A DNA stretch of 64,000 nt from JABSQH01 sp965230015 (GTDB lineage: Bacteria; Actinomycetota; Acidimicrobiia; Acidimicrobiales; Ilumatobacteraceae): positions 62,001-126,000 of the forward strand of contig CBDDKF010000017.1 of the NCBI GenBank assembly GCA_965230015.1, written 5' to 3'. How positions within the stretch are numbered: the first letter of the stretch is position 1; every line of letters starts with the position of its first letter. The notes beneath the pieces were generated by a model that did no database searches, was not told the origin of the DNA, and was given only the letters and a program-made list of their open reading frames with translations. The position numbers were made by a program, and so were the translations under genes. Below, piece after piece: positions 26,095-34,172 of this stretch.

Positions 26095-26994
26095 ATGGCA
26101 TCTGACCAGGTAGAAACCGATGGTGGCCAGCTCGACGGCCGAGTAGCGATCATCACCGGTGCGGGCCGCGGGCTCGGCCGCGAGCACGCGCTGCTGTTCG
26201 CCCGCGAGGGGGCTCGGGTGGTGGTCAACGATCTCGGTGGTGCGGGCGACGGCGCAGGCAGCGACGCGACGCCCGCCGAGACCGTGGTGGCGGAGATTCG
26301 CGACCTCGGCGGCGAGGCGATCGCCAACGCCGACAACGTCGCCGACTGGGAAGGCGCCCAACGGCTGATCAACTCGGCCGTCGAGACGTTCGGCGGACTC
26401 GACATCCTCGTGAACAACGCCGGCATCTTGCGCGACCGCGTGATCGTCAACATGACCGAGGACGAGTGGGACGCCGTGATCGCCGTGCACATGAAGGGCC
26501 ACTTCGCGCCCAGCCGTTGGGCCGCGGCGTACTGGCGTGAGGAGCACAAGGCAGGGCGCGGGCGCCGCCGCAACCTGGTGCACACGTCGTCGACGTCGGG
26601 GCTGTTCTCCAATCCGGGTCAGGCCAACTACGGCGCCGCCAAGTCGGGGATCGCCACGTTCAGTCAGATCGCCGCCAAGGAGTTGGCTCGCTACGACGTG
26701 GTGAGCAACTGCATCGCCCCCGGAGCGCGCACCCGCCTCACGTTGGCCACGCCGGGGCTCGAAGAGATCATGACGCCGCGCGATGGCGCGTTCGACGAGT
26801 GGGATCCGGCCAACGTGTCGCCGCTCGTTGCGTATCTCAGTACCGAGGCCTGCCCGTTCAGCGGCGAGACGTTCTTCGTGCAGGGCGGCGTGATCAAGCG
26901 CGTGAAGACGTGGGAGATGGCCGAGACCGTCGAACAGGCCGAGATGTGGGATGTCCCCGGATTGGCCGACGCACTCGGTCCACTCGCCGAGTAG
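26095..26994 (+). CDS. SDR family oxidoreductase (3-hydroxyacyl-CoA dehydrogenase-like)
   Basis: 299 residues. TGAGRGLGREHALLFA is the cofactor motif; VVVNDLGGAGDG at the end of strand 2 fits the NAD-preferring group of multifunctional-enzyme type 2 hydroxyacyl-CoA dehydrogenases. NNAGILRD, a catalytic Ser in HTSSTSG and Tyr/Lys in ANYGAAKSG are present. The long loop WREEHKAGRGRRR is typical of the group. A role in fatty acid or steroid side-chain oxidation is inferred. TACGGT at about 26056 is a possible -10 with a leader of about 30 bases. Confidence 0.85.
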   Translation: MASDQVETDGGQLDGRVAIITGAGRGLGREHALLFAREGARVVVNDLGGAGDGAGSDATPAETVVAEIRDLGGEAIANADNVADWEGAQRLINSAVETFGGLDILVNNAGILRDRVIVNMTEDEWDAVIAVHMKGHFAPSRWAAAYWREEHKAGRGRRRNLVHTSSTSGLFSNPGQANYGAAKSGIATFSQIAAKELARYDVVSNCIAPGARTRLTLATPGLEEIMTPRDGAFDEWDPANVSPLVAYLSTEACPFSGETFFVQGGVIKRVKTWEMAETVEQAEMWDVPGLADALGPLAE

Positions 26995-27012
26995 AAGCTG
27001 TCGTGTTCGACG

Positions 27013-27387
27013 TCAGCCGTGGCTGGCGTCGACGATGCAGAAGCGGTTGCCCTCGGTGTCGGCGAGCACCACGAAGTCGTCATCGCCCGAGTAACCCTCC
27101 CACTCGACGACGACCGCACCGAGTTCGGTCAAGCGGTCGATCTCTGAGCGTTGTTCCTCGGCGGAATCGACGATCAGGTCGAGATGTACGCGCGGCGCCG
27201 GTTGTGCAGGGGTATCGGTGCGCTGCACGGCGATGCGTGTGCCCACCCGGTCGGGCGGGACCAGGATGGTGAAGTCGTTCGCGCTGTCGTCGAACCGATG
27301 CACGTCGTAGCCCATGGCGTGCTGCCAGAACTCGACCGCTCGGTCGACGTCGTCGGCGCCGAGCACGATGGTGCCCAGTCGGAGCAT
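27013..27387 (-). CDS. VOC family (glyoxalase/bleomycin resistance-like) protein
   Basis: 124 residues, the size of a single vicinal-oxygen-chelate unit with two beta-alpha-beta-beta-beta modules: LGTIVLGADDVDRAVEFWQHAMGY begins the first and VHLDLIVDSAEEQRSEIDRLTELGA the second, ending in LADTEGNRFCIVD with the metal-site Glu. The ligand is unknown. The SCP2 gene lies upstream on the same strand, 18 bases away. Confidence 0.82.
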   Translation of the reverse strand: MLRLGTIVLGADDVDRAVEFWQHAMGYDVHRFDDSANDFTILVPPDRVGTRIAVQRTDTPAQPAPRVHLDLIVDSAEEQRSEIDRLTELGAVVVEWEGYSGDDDFVVLADTEGNRFCIVDASHG

Positions 27388-27405
27388 CCTCCGAGTGTGC
27401 CCGAC

Positions 27406-27816
27406 TCAGCTGGCAGTGATCGCCTTGATTTCTTCGGCGATCTTCTCTGAGAACTCGTTCGATGGCAGCGTGGTCTGCATCGCCATCATCTTCATCATGT
27501 CGCCCTGCACCTTGATCTTGCCGTTCATGAACGCCTGCATGGCGACCGTTTGGTCCTGATCGACGAAGATCGCCTTGGCGGTGTCGTAGTCGGTCGTGAT
27601 CGTGGCGTCGGGCTCGTCGAGTGCGCCGAGTTCCATCGTGAGGTGTCCCGACGACGTGTCGAGGTAGCTGTGCACCTCGCCCTCGCCGAACGGCACATCG
27701 AGGATCACCTGGTTCATCCGAATCGAGGTGGTCACCTCGGGGACATCGTCGGCGTACTTCTCGCGGATCGCCCGCGCGGCGTCCATCCACTCGTCGGACA
27801 GGAACGGGTGCGTCAT
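27406..27816 (-). CDS. SCP2 sterol-binding domain protein
   Basis: 136 residues. The SCP2 fold is indicated by the strand series VTTSIRMNQVILDVPFGEGEVHSYLDT, DATITTDYDTAKAIF and the C-terminal helix region AMQAFMNGKIKVQGDMMKMM, a hallmark of this lipid-binding family. It probably binds or presents fatty-acyl or sterol-like molecules, consistent with the hydroxyacyl-CoA dehydrogenase-like SDR nearby. The ATG start at 27816 lies 7 bases after TACGCT. Confidence 0.87.
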   Translation of the reverse strand: MTHPFLSDEWMDAARAIREKYADDVPEVTTSIRMNQVILDVPFGEGEVHSYLDTSSGHLTMELGALDEPDATITTDYDTAKAIFVDQDQTVAMQAFMNGKIKVQGDMMKMMAMQTTLPSNEFSEKIAEEIKAITAS

Positions 27817-27823
27817 GGCGCCG

Positions 27824-27829
27824 AGCGTA
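27824..27829 (-). promoter_or_regulatory. -10 element TACGCT, 7 nt before the start
   Basis: It serves the SCP2 gene and probably the VOC gene behind it. Confidence 0.55.
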
Positions 27830-27838
27830 CCGACGGAG

Positions 27839-29017
27839 TTATGTGCTGCGCGCCGTTGAGCGACGCACGACCGATCGGTTGGTGGTCGCCGCGTCGAGCG
27901 CAGCGTGGTCGATCTCGAATCCCAGCCCCGGCGACCGGGGCACGGCGACATGACCGTCGATCACGTCGATCGGTTCGGTCACGATGTCGTGGGCATAGAA
28001 GCGAGTCGATGCGCTGATGTCGCCGGGCAGGGTGAACCCGGGCAATCCGGCGAGCGCGGCGTTGGCCGCGCGTCCAAGCCCGGTCTCGATCATCCCGCCA
28101 CACCACACCGGGATGTCCGCAGCTCGGCACAGGTCGTGGATACGCACCGCTTCGAGATAGCCGCCGACGCGACCCGGTTTGATGTTGGCGATCTCGCATG
28201 CGCCGACTTCGATCGCATCGGCGGTGACGGTTGCGCTGGTCAGCGTCTCGTCGAGACACACGGGGGTGTCGATCTCGTCTGCGAGCCGAGCGTGACCGAG
28301 CAGGTCGTCCTCGGGGAGCGGTTGCTCGATCAGTAGGAGATCGAACTCGTCGAGGCGCGCCAGATGGCGACCGTCGGTGCGTTGGTAGGCGGTGTTGGCG
28401 TCGACCTGCAACGGTGTCGACGGCCCGATCAACGCGCGCACCTGCGCCACGGGCTCGACATCCCAGCCGGGTTGGATCTTGAGCTTGATCCGCACGTAAC
28501 CGTCGTCGACGTAGCCCTGCACGGCGGCGAGCAGCGAATCGATCGATTCGTGAATGCCCACACTGACGCCGCTCGGGATCGAGGTGGCGTCCACCCCGAG
28601 CACGTCGGCGAACGATGTCGCCGCGGCTCGTAGTTCGGCGTCGAGGACGGCCATCTCGAGCGCTGCCTTGGCCATCGGGTGGCCCTGAATGGTCGACAAC
28701 TCGGTGGCCACATCCGCCGCGGTGATCGCCGGCGCGTGAAACAGGCGGGGGAGCAGATGTTGTTCGATCACGTGTTGGGCGCCGTCGACGTACTCGGCCG
28801 AGTACGACGGCTCTGTCAGGGCGGTGCACTCGCCCCACCCCTCGACGACGTCGTCGCCGGTACCGAGTTCCACTCGGACCAGCAGGATGTCGCGTTCAGT
28901 CTCGACTCCGAAACTCGTACGGAACGGGGCGACGAGCGGCATGTTGACGCGGCGCAGCTCGACGGCGCGCAAGGGACGCCGAACCGTTGGATCCGTGTCG
29001 GGGGTCGATGCGCTCAC
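27839..29017 (-). CDS. menC: o-Succinylbenzoate synthase / N-acylamino acid racemase (enolase superfamily)
   Basis: 392 residues. Enolase-superfamily features: a capping N-terminal domain (LVAPFRTSFG), the catalytic Lys in IKLKIQPGWD (KxK), metal ligands in LQVDANTAY, LLIEQPL and VCLDETL, the second Lys in NIKPGRVGG, and WCGGMIETGLGRAANAALAGLPGFTLPGDISAS, characteristic of the OSBS/NSAR clade. Members make the menaquinone precursor or racemise N-succinyl amino acids, and many do both. The neighbouring GNAT favours the amino acid role. The GTG start overlaps the GNAT stop. The C-terminal tail is basic and may be slightly over-extended. Confidence 0.87.
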   Translation of the reverse strand: MSASTPDTDPTVRRPLRAVELRRVNMPLVAPFRTSFGVETERDILLVRVELGTGDDVVEGWGECTALTEPSYSAEYVDGAQHVIEQHLLPRLFHAPAITAADVATELSTIQGHPMAKAALEMAVLDAELRAAATSFADVLGVDATSIPSGVSVGIHESIDSLLAAVQGYVDDGYVRIKLKIQPGWDVEPVAQVRALIGPSTPLQVDANTAYQRTDGRHLARLDEFDLLLIEQPLPEDDLLGHARLADEIDTPVCLDETLTSATVTADAIEVGACEIANIKPGRVGGYLEAVRIHDLCRAADIPVWCGGMIETGLGRAANAALAGLPGFTLPGDISASTRFYAHDIVTEPIDVIDGHVAVPRSPGLGFEIDHAALDAATTNRSVVRRSTARST

Positions 29018-29721
29018 GTAACCGATTGCAGCACGTAGGCGCCCTCGGCGCTGAACCCGACCACGTGCGCACCGTCGTCCAGGGCAGTGGCCAGCTCGCG
29101 GCGATGCCGTGCGCGCCACGCGGCGACGGTCGCCGGATCGGAGCGCCGCAGTTCGACGACGTCATCGGGTGTCGGCACCAGGGCGACCGGTCGTGTCGGG
29201 TCGAGCTTCCGGGTCCGATGCTCGGCGACGGTCCATCGCACGGCCAGGCGGTCCGACGTGTCGCCGGCGTTGACCACATCGGTCATCTCGCCGTAGAAGT
29301 CGGGGAGGTACCCGGTCACGTCGGCGCCGAGACGGGCGATGTTGAAGCGCGCGTTGCGCCGAACCAGCGGGTCGAACGTCCAGGTGATCGCCGACAGCTC
29401 GCGGGCGGCGGCCCATGCGCGCTGGTGTTCCTTCAGCGCGCCACCGACGCCGCTGCCTCGGGCTGCGGCCGACACACCGGTGACGTGGCTGTGCAGGATC
29501 GGCGCGCCGCCGTGATCGATCCCCCGTACGCCCACCGATGCGGCGACGACCTGTCCCGACGCACTCCGGGCCACGGCCACGTAGTTGCCGCTGTGCACCA
29601 ACGCAATCAGCAGCTCTGCTGGCACGACCGGCTCGGCGTCACCCCACACCTCGCTGAACACGGCGCCGACCGGCTCCACGTCGTCGCCCTGAGCGAGCAG
29701 TTCGATCGACGGGCCGCTCAT
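29014..29721 (-). CDS. GNAT acetyltransferase (COG3375-like partner of the racemase)
   Basis: 235 residues. An N-terminal GNAT half (VAVARSASGQVVAASVGV; SHVTGVSAAARGSGVGGALKEHQRAWA as the CoA loop) is followed by ITWTFDPLVRRNARFNIARLGA and YGEMTDVVNAGDTSDRLAVRW, a pattern of the acetyltransferase family often encoded beside OSBS/NSAR enzymes. An acylated amino acid substrate is inferred. It overlaps both neighbours (ATGA upstream, GTGA downstream), so three proteins are made from one coupled message. Confidence 0.82.
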   Translation of the reverse strand: MSGPSIELLAQGDDVEPVGAVFSEVWGDAEPVVPAELLIALVHSGNYVAVARSASGQVVAASVGVRGIDHGGAPILHSHVTGVSAAARGSGVGGALKEHQRAWAAARELSAITWTFDPLVRRNARFNIARLGADVTGYLPDFYGEMTDVVNAGDTSDRLAVRWTVAEHRTRKLDPTRPVALVPTPDDVVELRRSDPATVAAWRARHRRELATALDDGAHVVGFSAEGAYVLQSVT

Positions 29722-30935
29722 CGGCGCTGCCAGGGCAGGCGCCGCCGGCTCTCGAGTTCGCCTCGCTCGCGCAACACCGTGCGGTACGCCAGCCGCACGG
29801 CGAGCGCCTGACGAATCGTCGGGCCGACGTCGGCAGAGAACTCGTCGCGGTAGGTGGCGTCGGTCGTGAGCAGCACGGTGAAGTACATGCCCGAGAACGT
29901 GCCGAGGAACACGCTCACTCGCAGGAGTGGTTCGGTCAGCACCAGCTCGCGGCCGCGCAACGTGGTGTCCCAGAGGATGTGTACGTCGTCGATGCCCATC
30001 CATCGGCCGGTCGTCGAAAGCGAGATGGCGAGCAGCCCGAACCCGACGAAGAAGGCGACGAGCGCAAGCACCACGAGGGTCACCTGAAGCGCCTGGCCAA
30101 ACAGCACGAGCAGTGCAATGTTCACCTTCTGACGGAAGCGCAGGGGCGACATCGTGGCGTCGTCGCCCGACGGCAGCGGGAGCTCGGCTGCCGGTGTGCC
30201 TTCGAGGTCGCGCTCCACGTCGGCCCACGAGTCGAACTCGCTGACGCTGCGGATGAACCCCGGTACCCGGCTGAGGGCGAACGTCGCGCCGAGCAGGAAG
30301 AACGTGCCGACGACGATGACGAACACGATCCCGGTGAGGTTGCCGGCGACCTCCCACACCTCGGCGTTGATGAACAGGAACGTGTTGAACAGCAACAGCA
30401 GCGGGAGCGCGCGGCCGACGAGCGAGAGCAACGCCGCGAACTGATCACCGGTGCGCTCGGCCGCCCATCGGGTGAGCGGACCGAGCCCGTACGACGACCA
30501 CAGATAGATCACCGCGAGCAGCAGTGTCGCTTGGCCGATCGTGATCAACGCATCGGTCACCTGGCCGAACATCAACACGGGGACGGTCGGGCCGACCACG
30601 AACAACGCGAGTTCGGGACGATCGACGTCGGTCGGCCGGGCGAACGCCGGGAGCCCGCGCACGCGGTTGCTGATCGACCAGGTGGCGATCAACAGCACGA
30701 CGACAACCGCCCCGGTGGCGAGGTTTTCGGCGAGCGTCCAGTCGTTCAGATTGAGGGCGTTCAGGCCGAGCAGCAGGTAGGCGGGGACGAGGATCGGCAG
30801 TGCTCGGGTCGGTGCGTCGAGGATGCCCTCGCCCTCGGTCTCCACGAAGTGCGGCACGCCGCGCACGACGAACCACTCCTCGACCTCGCGCAGCTGTGCG
30901 CCAACATCGGGCTCGCTGCCAGGGGCGTCGGCCAT
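29718..30935 (-). CDS. Multi-pass membrane protein of unknown function
   Basis: 405 residues, not recognised. Six or more hydrophobic segments are seen, among them LPILVPAYLLLGLNAL, TGAVVVVLLIATWSI, ITIGQATLLLAVIYLW, ALPLLLLFNTFLFI, GIVFVIVVGTFFLLGATF and QVTLVVLALVAFFVGFGLLAIS. An acidic, soluble loop lies at about 235-265. No transporter motif is apparent. It is the first gene of the racemase operon, overlapping the GNAT by ATGA, and has TACGTT 7 bases before its ATG. Confidence 0.72.
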   Translation of the reverse strand: MADAPGSEPDVGAQLREVEEWFVVRGVPHFVETEGEGILDAPTRALPILVPAYLLLGLNALNLNDWTLAENLATGAVVVVLLIATWSISNRVRGLPAFARPTDVDRPELALFVVGPTVPVLMFGQVTDALITIGQATLLLAVIYLWSSYGLGPLTRWAAERTGDQFAALLSLVGRALPLLLLFNTFLFINAEVWEVAGNLTGIVFVIVVGTFFLLGATFALSRVPGFIRSVSEFDSWADVERDLEGTPAAELPLPSGDDATMSPLRFRQKVNIALLVLFGQALQVTLVVLALVAFFVGFGLLAISLSTTGRWMGIDDVHILWDTTLRGRELVLTEPLLRVSVFLGTFSGMYFTVLLTTDATYRDEFSADVGPTIRQALAVRLAYRTVLRERGELESRRRLPWQRR

Positions 30936-30942
30936 CGACGGC

Positions 30943-30948
30943 AACGTA
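30943..30948 (-). promoter_or_regulatory. -10 element TACGTT, 7 nt before the start
   Basis: It serves the membrane protein-GNAT-racemase operon; the divergent serA begins 39 bases away. Confidence 0.5.
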
Positions 30949-30986
30949 CCGTGTCGCCGGCCCGCGAATCCGATAGCACTGTCGGG

Positions 30987-32561
30987 ATGTCTCGCATCCT
31001 CGTGACCGAGAAGATTGCCGATGGGGGTCTCGACCGTCTCCGCGACGCCGGCCACGACGTCGACGTGCGTACCGGATTGTCGCCCGATGAACTGATCGAG
31101 GCGATCCCCGGAGCGCACGCGCTGATCATTCGCTCATCCACGCAGGTGACGGCCGACGTGCTCGCCGCAGCCGACGAGCTGATGGTGGTGGGCCGTGCCG
31201 GCATCGGGCTCGACAACGTCGATGTCGACACCGCAACCAACCGCGGTGTGATGGTGGTCAATGCCCCGCAGAGCAACATCGTGTCGGCTGCCGAGCACAC
31301 GATGGCGCTGCTGATGGCGGTTGCTCGCAACGTGCCCCAGGCTCATGGTGCGCTCGTCGACGGACGCTGGGAGCGCAGCAAGTGGGAGGGCGTCGAGCTG
31401 TGCGACAAGACGCTCGGCATCGTGGGGCTCGGCCGGATCGGCAAGCTCGTCGCCGATCGAGCGAAGGGCTTCGGCATGCGCCTTGTCGCCTACGACCCCT
31501 TCGTCGCCGAGGACCGCGCCAAGCGGATGGGTGTGGAGCTGCTGCCGCTCGATCAGGTGATCGCCGAGTCGGACTTCGTCACGATTCACTTGCCCAAGAC
31601 GCAGGACACGCTCGGGTTGATCAACCGCGACCTTCTGCTCAAGGCCAAGCCGAGTTTGCGCCTGATCAACGTCGCCCGCGGTGGCATCGTCGACGAAGCC
31701 GAACTTGCGGAGTGCCTGCGCGACGGGACCATCGCCGGCGCGGCGCTCGACGTGTTCGCCGCCGAACCGACCACCGAGTCGCCGCTGTTCGAGCTGCCGT
31801 CGGTGATCGTCACCCCGCACCTCGGGGCGAGCACGCGCGAGGCACAAGACAAGGCCGGCGACACGATCGCCGCAATGGTCGAGCTCGCGCTCGCTGGCGA
31901 CTTCGTGCCGTTCGCCGTCAACGTCAACGCCGCCGAGGCCAACGAGACGATTCGTCCGTACCTGCCCCTGGCCGAGCGGCTGGGCGGGCTGTTCGTATCG
32001 CTTGCCGGCGGGCTCCCCGATGCGCTCGAGATCGTGACCGAGGGCGAGATCGCCGGCTACGACACGCGCATCCTCGAGCTCGCTGCGCTGAAGGGATTCT
32101 TCGCCGGCATCTCCGACGAAGCGGTCACCTACGTCAACGCGCCCCAACTGGCCGCCGAGCACGGGGTCGAGGTCCGCGAGGTCTCGTCGTCGACGTCGAC
32201 CGACTTCGTCAACCTGCTCACGTTGCGCGGCGGAGGCCACTCGATCAGCGGCACGCTGGCGGGTGTGAAGGGCAACCAGCGCATCGTCAACATCGATGGG
32301 GTGCCCTTCGACGTGCCGCCGGTGGATCACATGGTGGTGATCCGCAACGACGACCGCCCGGGCGTGATCGGCACCGTCGGCACGCTGTTGGGCAACGCCG
32401 GGGTGAACATCGCCGACATGGATGTGGCGCGAGTCGACGATTCCGACGACGCCGGTCGTGCGGTCATGTTGATCGCGCCCACCGAGGAGCCGCCCGCCGA
32501 CGTGCTCGACGAACTGCGTGGCGCGCCGGGCATCATCGACGTCGTCAGCCTCAACGCGTAG
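30987..32561 (+). CDS. serA: D-3-phosphoglycerate dehydrogenase
   Basis: 524 residues, the long form with an ASB domain and C-terminal ACT domain. It oxidises 3-phosphoglycerate, the first step of serine synthesis. NAD motif GIVGLGRIGKLVADRA, the substrate loop SSTQVTADVL, the catalytic Arg in NVARGGIVDE, the Glu region and the His in TPHLGASTREAQ are present. The ACT domain (VVIRNDDRPGVIGTVGTLLG) binds serine for feedback control. ATG 30987 is preceded by TAGCAC at 7 bases, a near-consensus -10. Confidence 0.96.
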   Translation: MSRILVTEKIADGGLDRLRDAGHDVDVRTGLSPDELIEAIPGAHALIIRSSTQVTADVLAAADELMVVGRAGIGLDNVDVDTATNRGVMVVNAPQSNIVSAAEHTMALLMAVARNVPQAHGALVDGRWERSKWEGVELCDKTLGIVGLGRIGKLVADRAKGFGMRLVAYDPFVAEDRAKRMGVELLPLDQVIAESDFVTIHLPKTQDTLGLINRDLLLKAKPSLRLINVARGGIVDEAELAECLRDGTIAGAALDVFAAEPTTESPLFELPSVIVTPHLGASTREAQDKAGDTIAAMVELALAGDFVPFAVNVNAAEANETIRPYLPLAERLGGLFVSLAGGLPDALEIVTEGEIAGYDTRILELAALKGFFAGISDEAVTYVNAPQLAAEHGVEVREVSSSTSTDFVNLLTLRGGGHSISGTLAGVKGNQRIVNIDGVPFDVPPVDHMVVIRNDDRPGVIGTVGTLLGNAGVNIADMDVARVDDSDDAGRAVMLIAPTEEPPADVLDELRGAPGIIDVVSLNA

Positions 32562-33114
32562 CGGCTCGGTCGCGGCGCAGCATGCTCATCACGATGGCGT
32601 CGTGGAACTCGCCATCCCAATACAGCGCGTCGCGCAGTACACCTTCGCGAACGAAGCCAATGCGCTCGTACACGTGGATTGCTCGTGGGTTGAACGCGAA
32701 CACCTCGAGCCCGATCCGGTTGACCGGCGCTGGGTCGTCGATCTCGTCGAACACGTAGTCGACGAGCAGCTTCGTCGCTGCGCTGCCGATGCCGCGGTCG
32801 CGGGCATGAGCCGACACGGCGATCCGGAACGAGCACGACCGGTTGTCGGCATCCCACTCGTTGATCACCACCTCGCCACACCATGCGCCCGAAGCAACTT
32901 CCACGATGGCCAGATCGAGCCGATCAGCTTCATCGTGTCGGGTCGAGTACCAGGATGCGATCTGGTCGTAGGTGAACACGTCGTGGGTGCCGGTCAACCG
33001 GTTCGCTTCGTCGTCGTGAAAGTCGGCCCATGCGGCGTCGACGTCGTCGCTGGTCACCGGGCGGAGCAGGATGTGCTCGCCGGTGATCGTCGGCTTGGTG
33101 GCGAAGCTGGCCAT
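32551..33114 (-). CDS. GNAT acetyltransferase (RimJ/RimL-like)
   Basis: 187 residues. It begins ATKPTITGEHILLRPVTSDD, typical of ribosomal-protein-acetyltransferase-like GNATs. CGEVVINEWDADNRSCSFRIAV and SAHARDRGIGSAATKLLVDY form the core sheet and CoA loop, and GLEVFAFNPRAIHVYERIGFVREG the end. Its target is probably a small molecule or protein N-terminus. It overlaps serA convergently by 11 bases. TACGCT is 7 bases before its ATG. Confidence 0.85.
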   Translation of the reverse strand: MASFATKPTITGEHILLRPVTSDDVDAAWADFHDDEANRLTGTHDVFTYDQIASWYSTRHDEADRLDLAIVEVASGAWCGEVVINEWDADNRSCSFRIAVSAHARDRGIGSAATKLLVDYVFDEIDDPAPVNRIGLEVFAFNPRAIHVYERIGFVREGVLRDALYWDGEFHDAIVMSMLRRDRAATR

Positions 33115-33121
33115 GGCCGTC

Positions 33122-33127
33122 AGCGTA
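33122..33127 (-). promoter_or_regulatory. -10 element TACGCT, 7 nt before the start
   Basis: It serves the RimJ-like gene at 33114. Confidence 0.5.
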
Positions 33128-33158
33128 CGTCGAGCGTTCGAACCGAGCAGGCTGAGGG

Positions 33159-33995
33159 TCAGCCCTGTTCGAAGACGAGGACGAATTCGACAAGGCCGTT
33201 GTCGTCGGTGCGCACTGCGCCGAACGACGGGTTGTCGATGCCGTAGTCGGCGAAGGCGACGGGGATCGCGCCGAGCACCCCGATGCGGTCGCCGGTGCGC
33301 TGCGCGGTCACGTCGAAGGTCACCGGCTGGCTGACGCCCTTCAGCGTGAGTTCGCCGACCACCGGGACGACGACCTGCTCGCCGTCGGCGGGCACGGTGC
33401 CGAGGTCGATCGGTTGCGTGGTGACGAAGGAGGCCGTCGGGAAGTTGGCAGCGTCCATGATGCGGCCGCGGAACTGACCGTCGCGGCGGGAGTCGTCGCT
33501 GGTGATGTTCTCCACCTGGACGATCGCTTCGATCTGGGCGGTGGTGCCATCGATGGTCAGCTGGCCGCCGATCTCGTTACTCCGCCCGACTGCCGTGGTG
33601 TTGACGCCGGCGAGCACTTCTTCGACTCGATAGCCGAACTCGGAGTCGCTCGTGGGGAGCCACACGCCGTCGACGCCGGCCGGTGCGGCGGGTGCGGGCT
33701 CGGCGGGGGCCGCTGGCGCGACGGCATCGGCGGGCTGAGTGGACGGTTCCACCTCGAGGGCGGTCGACAGGTCGCTTTCATCGAGGGCGTCCGGTGCGTC
33801 GTTGATCACGTTGGCGTAGATGAAGATCGCGCCGTAGGCGAGCGCCACCACGGCGATCAGTGCAGCGATGCCCCAGAGCAACCATCGCCGACCACGACGT
33901 GGTTGTGGCTCGCCCGTTGTTGTGCTGCCTGGGTCGGTGGTCGTGTTGTTGGTGTTGGTTGGGGCGGTCTCGGGTTGGGTGTCGAGGCGGGTCAT
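33159..33995 (-). CDS. Membrane-anchored YceI family protein
   Basis: 278 residues. A Thr/Asn-rich N-terminus (about 1-35) is followed by RRGRRWLLWG and one membrane segment (IAALIAVVALAYGAIFIYAN). After an Ala/Pro linker (about 85-110) comes a YceI lipocalin-like barrel: GVWLPTSDSEFGYRVEEVLAG, NEIGGQLTIDG, ITSDDSRRDGQFRGRIMDAANFPTA and ELTLKGVSQPVTFDV. The family binds isoprenoid chains such as polyprenyl lipids. A ribosome binding site, AGGAGC, precedes ATG 33995. Confidence 0.87.
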   Translation of the reverse strand: MTRLDTQPETAPTNTNNTTTDPGSTTTGEPQPRRGRRWLLWGIAALIAVVALAYGAIFIYANVINDAPDALDESDLSTALEVEPSTQPADAVAPAAPAEPAPAAPAGVDGVWLPTSDSEFGYRVEEVLAGVNTTAVGRSNEIGGQLTIDGTTAQIEAIVQVENITSDDSRRDGQFRGRIMDAANFPTASFVTTQPIDLGTVPADGEQVVVPVVGELTLKGVSQPVTFDVTAQRTGDRIGVLGAIPVAFADYGIDNPSFGAVRTDDNGLVEFVLVFEQG

Positions 33996-34144
33996 GGCGT
34001 TGCTCCTGGTGTGAGTTCCGATTCGTTCGTGCTGATCGATCGGCCTCCTGTACGTGGCGGTCGCGTCCGCGGTTCGCGCATCGTCGAATTCGCTGTCGTT
34101 TGCGGCGTGGCGGCCGACATCTGCTGGCGAATCGGCGACCAGTA

Positions 34145-34150
34145 GGGTCC
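34145..34150 (+). promoter_or_regulatory. -10 element TAGGGT with short leader and AGGAGAGG site
   Basis: The hexamer lies 22 bases before ATG 34173, and a strong ribosome binding site, AGGAGAGG, lies just before the ATG. This gene thus has an ordinary leader, unlike many of its neighbours. Confidence 0.4.
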
Positions 34151-34172
34151 GAGCGACCCGACAGGAGAGGCA

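Noticed and set aside
29979..32561. An 860-codon open frame on the plus strand beginning inside the membrane protein gene
   Set aside because: Only the part from 30987 is coding (serA). The first 336 codons are antisense to the membrane protein gene, low in complexity and full of Arg, Glu and Gln, an effect of high GC at third positions.
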